Assembly (NCBI GenBank): GCA_001775445.1 | Contig: MEWV01000022.1 | Span: forward strand, 1 to 14,291 | DNA from: Candidatus Adlerbacteria bacterium RIFCSPHIGHO2_02_FULL_54_18 | GTDB lineage: Bacteria > Patescibacteriota > Minisyncoccia > Phycocordibacterales > SBAW01 | Direction: 5' to 3' | Length of the DNA: 14,291 nt | Shown: positions 6,006 to 11,073 of the stretch, in pieces | Numbering within the stretch: the stretch's first letter is position 1 | How the letters are laid out: each line of letters opens with the position of its first letter | Position numbers and translations under genes: made by a program | Notes under the pieces: generated by a model | What the model was told of the DNA's origin: nothing | What the model saw: only the letters and a program-made list of their open reading frames with translations | The model's database searches: none

Positions 6006-7097
6006 TTAGTTATCAACACTTTCTACACTACCTCCGCCGATACATCGGCTGCCACGGTAGAGTACAAGCGACTGTCCTTGGGGCACATAGTGTGGCTCTA
6101 AAAGCGTGACAGTTGAGGAAGTCGGACTTTCCCGCAGTTCTGCGGGGATGAGTTTTTGCCGGTACCGATAGCGCGCCATACACGGACCCTCCTTGAGGGG
6201 TCCTATCCAGTTTGTGTCCGCAAGAAAGATGGAGGTGGAAGATGTATTGGGCGTACGTTTGGTGGAAACGGTTATGGTGTTAAACTCCGAGTCTTTGGCA
6301 ACCACGTAGTGCGGCTCCTGTGACGTGCCCTGTAAAGAAAGATAAAATCCGTGTCGCTGTCCGAGCGTGTAGGCAAGCGCGCCCTCGTGCCGGCCCATCA
6401 CCGCGCCGCTTTCATCTAAAACATCTCCTGGAACGAGTGGGAGTTCTCGGCGGAGCATATCACTCATCGAAATCGGACCGAGAAAGCAGAGTCCCTGGCT
6501 GTCTTTACGCTCCGCGTTGGGGAGTCGGAGTTTTTTTGCCAGCGCACGCACCTCCGTTTTTTTGATGTCCCCAAGAGGAAATAGTGTCTTTCGAAGTTTC
6601 CTCTCATCAACAGCCCACAAAAAGTAACTTTGGTCTTTGTCCTCATCAGCGCCCGCGTGCAGCTCAACGGCAGGCAGTGCGGGGTCGGGCCTTACCACAC
6701 GCGCATAATGGCCGGTCGCGACATAATCGGCGCCCTGCACGATGCAGTAGTCAAAAAACAAACCAAACTTTATTTCGCGGTTACAAAGCGCATCTGGGTT
6801 TGGCGTTCTCCCCTTTTTAAACTCTTTTATCGAGAGTAAAAATACTTTCTTCCTATACTCTTCCGACAGATCTATTTCTCTAAAAGATACTCTCAGATGC
6901 GCGGCAACCCGCATAGCGTCGAGCCGATCCACCCCCGCGGTGCACGGGTACCCATCAATAGCGATGTGTATAAAAACCCCGGTTACCTCATACCCCTGCT
7001 CCTGTAATAAAGCAGCAGAAACAGCCGAGTCCACCCCACCACTGAGCCCCACAAAGACCCTTCCTTTTTTCTTCTGTCCAAATATGTCTCCAAACAT
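6006..7097 (-). CDS. mnmA: tRNA-specific 2-thiouridylase MnmA
   Basis: MnmA adds the 2-thio group to the wobble uridine (U34) of tRNA-Lys, -Glu and -Gln, using ATP and sulfur passed from a sulfurtransferase. Counted from the ATG at 7097, the PP-loop SGGVDS is at residues 19-24, the catalytic Cys is in NPDALCNREIKFG (C105), and the second, persulfide-accepting Cys is in KDSQGLCFLG (C204). YVATGHYARV, DQSYFLW and LGQRHGFYL are further family motifs, and the C-terminal beta domain is complete. Length is 363 residues from this start, normal for the family. The frame extends upstream to ATG 7145, but those 16 residues (MFDGLFLFRVKSYNRD) have no counterpart in MnmA, and the 7097 start gives the usual short lead before the PP-loop. 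TATAAC lies 6 nt before ATG 7097, which would allow a leaderless transcript, though no good -35 is seen. Confidence 0.95.
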   Translation of the reverse strand: MFGDIFGQKKKGRVFVGLSGGVDSAVSAALLQEQGYEVTGVFIHIAIDGYPCTAGVDRLDAMRVAAHLRVSFREIDLSEEYRKKVFLLSIKEFKKGRTPNPDALCNREIKFGLFFDYCIVQGADYVATGHYARVVRPDPALPAVELHAGADEDKDQSYFLWAVDERKLRKTLFPLGDIKKTEVRALAKKLRLPNAERKDSQGLCFLGPISMSDMLRRELPLVPGDVLDESGAVMGRHEGALAYTLGQRHGFYLSLQGTSQEPHYVVAKDSEFNTITVSTKRTPNTSSTSIFLADTNWIGPLKEGPCMARYRYRQKLIPAELRESPTSSTVTLLEPHYVPQGQSLVLYRGSRCIGGGSVESVDN

Positions 7098-7154
7098 GTC
7101 TCTGTTATAACTTTTTACTCTAAAAAGAAAAAGCCCATCAAACATGAAAAAGGG

Positions 7155-8168
7155 TCAGTCGATGTATTTTGCTTTGTTGGCCAGATGCTGCGCATAGGTC
7201 ACCGCATAATGGAAATTACCCTCTTTGTCAGAAAGAAAATAGACGTATTTAGATTTTATGGGAGTCGCCGCCGCGAGGATGGCATTGAGTCCTGGGTTAT
7301 TGATAGGTCCCGGAGGCAGTCCTTTGTACACATAAGTATTGTAAGGAGAGTCCACTGCGAGGTCCTCGCGAGTCAGCTCAAAAGTATTTTTGCCTAAAAT
7401 ATAAGGAAAGACCGCGTCCACCTGCAGCCGCATCCCTATCTCGATGCGGTGCCAGAGCACCCCGGCTATCTGCTGGCGGTCTTTCATTGTCGCGGCCTCT
7501 TTTTCGAGGAGAGATGCCATTATGAGTATTTCGTCTTGTGTATGACCGGACTTTTGTATCACTTCTTGCGCTCTCTGAATCTTTACTCTAAAATTATTTT
7601 CAAATACGCTTAGTATCGCCTCGATGGACTGGCCAGGCCTAAAAAAGTAAGTGTCGGGAAAAGTGTAACCTTCTCGCGCTCGATCTATAAATTGCCGGTA
7701 GTTAAACTCAGGCACCTTTTCTAAAATAATTTTTCCAGCATCGACCACTGTTGATCCCTCGGGGATAGTGACCCGAACAGCAGACGTCTCAAAGTCGCCG
7801 CTGATAAGCCGCATAGCAACCCATACCATATTTTCCTGTCTTGAAAAAAAGTACTGTCCGGCCAACACATGCTTGTCGTCGCCAAAAACACGCACAACAT
7901 TTTTAAAGAGCGACGCGTTGTCCACTACCCCGCGCTGTTTAAAGGTCTCCGCTATTTTTGTCAGCGACATACCCTCTTCTATATTGATATACGCTCCTGT
8001 CGGAAAGCCCGTAGGGGCAGAAAATGTCCATAAAAAAATGAGATACACTATCCCGCCCCACGCCACTAAGTTGATGAGAAAGCGCTCAAGTATGTCGCGC
8101 CGCGTGTACCAAGAGCTCACCGCGCTCAAAAGAGGCGTAAATGTTGGAAAATGCTCATGCCACTGCAT
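7155..8168 (-). CDS. mltG: Endolytic murein transglycosylase MltG (YceG-like)
   Basis: MltG cleaves nascent peptidoglycan strands at the cytoplasmic membrane, releasing them with an anhydroMurNAc end. The 337-residue protein has a cytosolic N-terminus of about 28 residues, one membrane helix (about 31-50, INLVAWGGIVYLIFLWTF), a LysM-like subdomain (INIEEGMSLTKIAETFKQRG, about 61-80) and the catalytic domain. MASLLEKEA puts the likely catalytic Glu at 222. LWHRIEIGMRLQVDAVFPY, DSPYNTYVYKGLPPGPI and YVYFLSDKEGNFHYAVTYAQH are further family motifs. It ends in a UGA stop at the expected place, evidence for the standard code. The ATG is 2 nt after the stop of the upstream membrane protein gene and has no Shine-Dalgarno, so translational coupling is likely. 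Confidence 0.95.
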   Translation of the reverse strand: MQWHEHFPTFTPLLSAVSSWYTRRDILERFLINLVAWGGIVYLIFLWTFSAPTGFPTGAYINIEEGMSLTKIAETFKQRGVVDNASLFKNVVRVFGDDKHVLAGQYFFSRQENMVWVAMRLISGDFETSAVRVTIPEGSTVVDAGKIILEKVPEFNYRQFIDRAREGYTFPDTYFFRPGQSIEAILSVFENNFRVKIQRAQEVIQKSGHTQDEILIMASLLEKEAATMKDRQQIAGVLWHRIEIGMRLQVDAVFPYILGKNTFELTREDLAVDSPYNTYVYKGLPPGPINNPGLNAILAAATPIKSKYVYFLSDKEGNFHYAVTYAQHLANKAKYID

Positions 8169-8170
8169 AT

Positions 8171-9544
8171 TTAGAAAGAAGAACTTGGGGGAGCGGTGGG
8201 CAGATTCGGTGGCGGCGCGGAGCGGCGGCTCGGGACCCGTTCAAGCGCCGGCGTTTTGACAATGGAGTTGGGGAAGTGCCAAAGAGACGCGATCTCTTCT
8301 ACAGTAAGGCACACGGGCACCTGGTCGTAGGGTACATAAAAATAGGCGCGGTGCTTGTACCAAAAAAACATCTTTTTGGAGACCATCCGACGGCGGACAT
8401 TGCCCCAATCCTGCCACGGGTAGTCAAAAATGGAGAGTCCTCGGGTAACATTGAGCTTGTTTCCTTGCTGATTGCGGAATGGATCCCATAGTCGTACCAA
8501 GTTGTTGATTTTTGTAATGTCGAACCTGTCTTTTTTTACTATATACATAGCACGTAATCCGCAGTCGAAGACCTGTTTAGTGATAGAGCGTTCTATGGCC
8601 TCGACCTGGTCCTTCTCCCCGCCGGTGAGCAGCATCGCGCCGCGCGAGCCGACCTTTTTCTTTTCTGCTTCGTCGACAGTATGCTCCTGCGCGCGGGCGA
8701 TGGCTTGCTTGGTGATGCTCGCTATCTTCTTTTTTGCATCGGCGACAAAATGATCCCCTGTATAAAAACCGTACCATTCGTCTTGCTTGCGGGCCTTCAT
8801 TATTATTTGTATCCAAACATATTCGCCCGGCCCCGCGGAACTCAGGGCCTCAAAAATATTTGTAAGCGGGTCAATTGTTATCTCCGGCTTGTCCGGCGTC
8901 TTGTCGAGTTGCCAGTCCACATAGGTCCGCAGAGGCAGGGCCTCCGCGTCGGCTTTTGAGTACTCGGTGCCCCACAAAGTGTGGGTATCAGGGCTGTAAC
9001 CAACCTCGTCGACATAGTCGCGCGTTGCTTCAGTGATATGGGCCTCCGGAAACTGACCGTAGATCCGCGCTTCAATAAAATTCTTCCAATTTTTGCGTAA
9101 ATGGATATAGTAGCTGATCCGCCCCTCGTTGCTCACCAACTCTAGCGTGGTGATGGCGCGGTATTGCCCGTTCCAGATACGCTGGAGGAAGGTGGTCTCC
9201 CCGCCGGTGTTCCACAGGCCTATCAGTACCAGCTCCATAGCAAGAGGCGACTTCTCCACTTCGGGAGGCAACTCAATGTGCAGGAGCGTCATCGGCGTAT
9301 GAAACCAAAACTCATAGCGGATATAATGCATCCACGTCTTCCAAAACGATACAAAGAGGGCAACGGGGAGCCACAGTGGCGAGTAGGCGATGAGCGCTGC
9401 AATTCCTCCCGACACCGCGTCATAATCTACGGACACTGCCGTTATAAGAAACACCACCATGCCCGCAAGCGCGATGAGCGTTGTGTCGATATGAAATCCG
9501 TCAAAAAACTTGTTCGTCGAGTGGGCTTGCTCATGCAAGAACAT
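8171..9544 (-). CDS. Two-helix membrane protein, DUF8128-like (N-terminal part of CPR conjugation-type ATPases)
   Basis: From ATG 9544 the protein has 457 residues. Two hydrophobic segments near the N-terminus (TTLIALAGMVVFLITAVSV and the LIAYSPLWLPVALFVSFW stretch) are followed by a large soluble region beginning FWFHTPMTLLHIELPPEVEKS and MELVLIGLWNTGGETTF, and by a Pro/Ser-rich tail. From memory this resembles the region found before the ATPase in large CPR proteins of the type IV secretion coupling kind, annotated DUF8128. Here there is no Walker A motif and no ATPase domain, so it is a stand-alone version. That assignment is tentative. GTG at 9580 is an in-frame upstream start, but it would lie upstream of the likely -10 box, so ATG 9544 (AAGAG 4 nt before it) is preferred. 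It heads the minus-strand array, directly coupled to mltG. Confidence 0.75.
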   Translation of the reverse strand: MFLHEQAHSTNKFFDGFHIDTTLIALAGMVVFLITAVSVDYDAVSGGIAALIAYSPLWLPVALFVSFWKTWMHYIRYEFWFHTPMTLLHIELPPEVEKSPLAMELVLIGLWNTGGETTFLQRIWNGQYRAITTLELVSNEGRISYYIHLRKNWKNFIEARIYGQFPEAHITEATRDYVDEVGYSPDTHTLWGTEYSKADAEALPLRTYVDWQLDKTPDKPEITIDPLTNIFEALSSAGPGEYVWIQIIMKARKQDEWYGFYTGDHFVADAKKKIASITKQAIARAQEHTVDEAEKKKVGSRGAMLLTGGEKDQVEAIERSITKQVFDCGLRAMYIVKKDRFDITKINNLVRLWDPFRNQQGNKLNVTRGLSIFDYPWQDWGNVRRRMVSKKMFFWYKHRAYFYVPYDQVPVCLTVEEIASLWHFPNSIVKTPALERVPSRRSAPPPNLPTAPPSSSF

Positions 9545-9591
9545 AACACTCTTATTGTACGATATACTTATAATATCCACTACCTGCCGCT
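9545..9591. promoter_or_regulatory. Divergent promoter region with overlapping -10 boxes
   Basis: The 47-bp gap between two divergent genes holds TATAAT on the + strand at 9569-9574. On the minus strand TATTAT lies at 9575-9570, the same bases shifted by one. Predicted transcript starts would give leaders of roughly 10-20 nt in each direction. No good -35 is visible for either. If one polymerase binds it must exclude the other, so the two directions probably compete. Confidence 0.5.
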
Positions 9592-9939
9592 ATGGAACAG
9601 TTAATTATTGACCTCACCGCGCACCCCCTGCGCTATATAGAATACTTTTTGGCGACCCTTGGTGCAGTTGGCGCGCTTCTTTTCATAGCGGGAGCAGTGG
9701 GCGGGATTCCCTTCTTCTTCAATTACAGTGCCGATCAGCAGCATATGAATCATGCGCGTACGCGCGCGGTCTGGGGCATCTACCTTTGTATGTTGGCGCT
9801 CGGGCTTTGGGAGATAGTGCGCGTCATCATAGGCAGGGCACCCCCCTCCTATCTGTTTTTGGCGTGTGTGCTTCTTGCTCCGCTATGGTTGCCGTGGCTT
9901 TACTCGCTCATCACTGGAAAGAGTAGTAACGAGCACTAA
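9592..9939 (+). CDS. Small membrane protein with three predicted helices, unknown function
   Basis: The 115-residue protein has three hydrophobic segments: about 15-43 (YIEYFLATLGAVGALLFIAG and onward), 60-80 (AVWGIYLCMLALGLWEIVRV) and 87-107 (YLFLACVLLAPLWLPWLYSL). Short polar loops separate them (YSADQQHMNHARTR) and the tail is polar. I do not recognise the family. The ATG has no Shine-Dalgarno and sits 17 nt after a consensus TATAAT. It is the only + strand gene in this half of the window, between two minus-strand units and followed 3 nt later by a strong bidirectional terminator. Real coding status is supported by the promoter, terminator and clear helix pattern. Confidence 0.75.
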   Translation: MEQLIIDLTAHPLRYIEYFLATLGAVGALLFIAGAVGGIPFFFNYSADQQHMNHARTRAVWGIYLCMLALGLWEIVRVIIGRAPPSYLFLACVLLAPLWLPWLYSLITGKSSNEH

Positions 9940-9942
9940 AAT

Positions 9943-9981
9943 CGTAAAATAAACCGCCTTTCACGGGCGGTTTATTTTACG
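9943..9981. terminator. Bidirectional Rho-independent terminator between convergent genes
   Basis: The arms CGTAAAATAAACCGCC (9943-9958) and GGCGGTTTATTTTACG (9966-9981) are perfectly complementary over 16 bp, with a 7-nt loop TTTCACG. The GC-rich core is next to the loop and the outer arm is A/T-rich, so on either strand the core hairpin is followed by a U-rich stretch (TTTATTTTAC). It starts 3 nt after the stop of the + strand membrane protein. It contains the stop codon and last codons of the minus-strand regulator. Confidence 0.92.
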
Positions 9982-11018
9982 AGAGAAAACTCGCCGTCTT
10001 TTCCGCGCTTAAAATACTTTTGATTTTGGAGATTGACGACAATAGTACCCGGTTTGACGTGGCGCTCTTTGAGCACCTTTTCAATTATCTGCGCCTTTGT
10101 CATAGGGCCGTTTTTGCGCAATGTTTCTCGCACTATGTCGCGCACTACACCCTCCGTGTAGCCCCACTCCCTAAGCGCGTACATTCCGCGGCCTACCAGT
10201 ACGAAGCGCGGATCTTTAATAAGCTCGTTGTGAGTGGTGGCGACATGCGCTTTGCGGTCGAACATTTTTTCTATCAAAGTGGCCACCTCGCGGAAGTGCA
10301 GCGGGCTCCCGTGCTTCTTAACCGCCAGATATGCAAAGCTGCGTATGCCTTTTGTGCGCACATTCTGTGAAGACGCTTGACCCCACTCGCCGAGCGGGTT
10401 CTTACCGATGCTTTTTGATATTGAAAGCCAGCGACGTAGTACCTCGCTGTTGCGGTGTTTATCGTTTATATTTTGCAGCTCTTTAAGAAAGCGATCTATC
10501 ATCTCGCCCTCTGGTATGAGGTCTTCGTCGGACAGCCCCGAGTAGAGCGACTTAAGCGCGTTTTCCACCTTTGACGCGAGCTCGTGGTCAACAAACCAAC
10601 AACGATTCACCTCATCGTCTTCCTTGCGATATTTAAACGGGTCGCCCAGCACAAGCAGGAAGTAAATGTGATTCTGCATTGACTTGTCTTTGGTCACAAA
10701 GTTGAGCAAATCGTCTTCGCAGACGATACCGCCCAACCCGTCGATAATCCGCTCAAGCTCCTTAAAAGCCGCTTCAGCACTTGCAAAAGTCGATGACTTT
10801 TTGAGCGCGGCAAGCGCGTGGTTTTCTATCTGGCGAACGCGCTCGCGGGTAATGCCATAGCGCTTCCCTATCTGTTCGAGCGTAACGCGCTCAGTAGATG
10901 CTCCGAGACCAAAGCGGGACTCAAGCACGACACGAGAGCGCTCCGGGAGCGCGAGAAGAAGCTTCTTTACTATCGCTTTTGGTTTGAAGCCCGTTTTGTC
11001 GACCGGTTGAATTGCCAT
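9972..11018 (-). CDS. Sigma-70 region 4 / HARE-HTH / winged-helix fusion, probable transcription regulator
   Basis: From ATG 11018 the protein has 348 residues. About 20-75 is a sigma-70 region 4-like helix-turn-helix: LPERSRVVLESRFGL, then TLEQIGKRYGITRERVRQIE and a basic end, the part of a sigma factor that reads the -35 box. About 80-220 is a helical middle of unknown fold. About 225-290 matches a HARE-HTH domain (SFAYLAVKKHGSPLHFREVA, then HNELIKDPRFVLVGRGMYAL), as in RNA polymerase delta (RpoE) and ASXL. About 292-348 looks like a further winged helix (GPMTKAQIIEKVLKERHVKPG). There is no region 2, so it cannot open a promoter as a normal sigma factor. It may act as a regulator that binds DNA and polymerase; that is inference. 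GTG 11039 is in frame but lies upstream of the -10 box, so ATG is chosen. The stop codon lies in the shared terminator. Confidence 0.88.
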   Translation of the reverse strand: MAIQPVDKTGFKPKAIVKKLLLALPERSRVVLESRFGLGASTERVTLEQIGKRYGITRERVRQIENHALAALKKSSTFASAEAAFKELERIIDGLGGIVCEDDLLNFVTKDKSMQNHIYFLLVLGDPFKYRKEDDEVNRCWFVDHELASKVENALKSLYSGLSDEDLIPEGEMIDRFLKELQNINDKHRNSEVLRRWLSISKSIGKNPLGEWGQASSQNVRTKGIRSFAYLAVKKHGSPLHFREVATLIEKMFDRKAHVATTHNELIKDPRFVLVGRGMYALREWGYTEGVVRDIVRETLRKNGPMTKAQIIEKVLKERHVKPGTIVVNLQNQKYFKRGKDGEFSLVK

Positions 11019-11029
11019 ACGTGTGGTAT

Positions 11030-11058
11030 TGTATATCACGCCCTAGTTTTGCTGTCAA
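11030..11058 (-). promoter_or_regulatory. Near-consensus sigma-70 promoter for the sigma4-HARE gene
   Basis: On the minus strand TTGACA (11058-11053) is followed by 17 nt and TATACA (11035-11030), preceded by TG plus one base (extended -10). The predicted start of the transcript is about 11023, some 5 nt before ATG 11018, so the mRNA would be almost leaderless. It lies in the 55-bp gap after leuS, so the gene can be expressed independently of leuS. This is the best -35/-10 pair I could find in the window. Confidence 0.75.
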
Positions 11059-11073
11059 ACCTCCTTCTCTCCC

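Noticed and set aside
5549..6109. A 186-codon open frame on the + strand, longer than the minus-strand gene it overlaps
   Set aside because: Its product is crowded with Arg, His, Cys and Lys in no pattern, it has no ribosome site, and it crosses the end of mnmA. The minus frame has a clear signal-anchor helix and fits the array.
11059..11069. A perfect-looking ribosome site (AAGGAGG, minus strand) just after leuS
   Set aside because: No ATG or GTG follows at a usable distance. A TTG lies only about 1 nt away in a frame that stops after some 44 codons and does not match the regulator frame. It overlaps the -35 region of the next gene.
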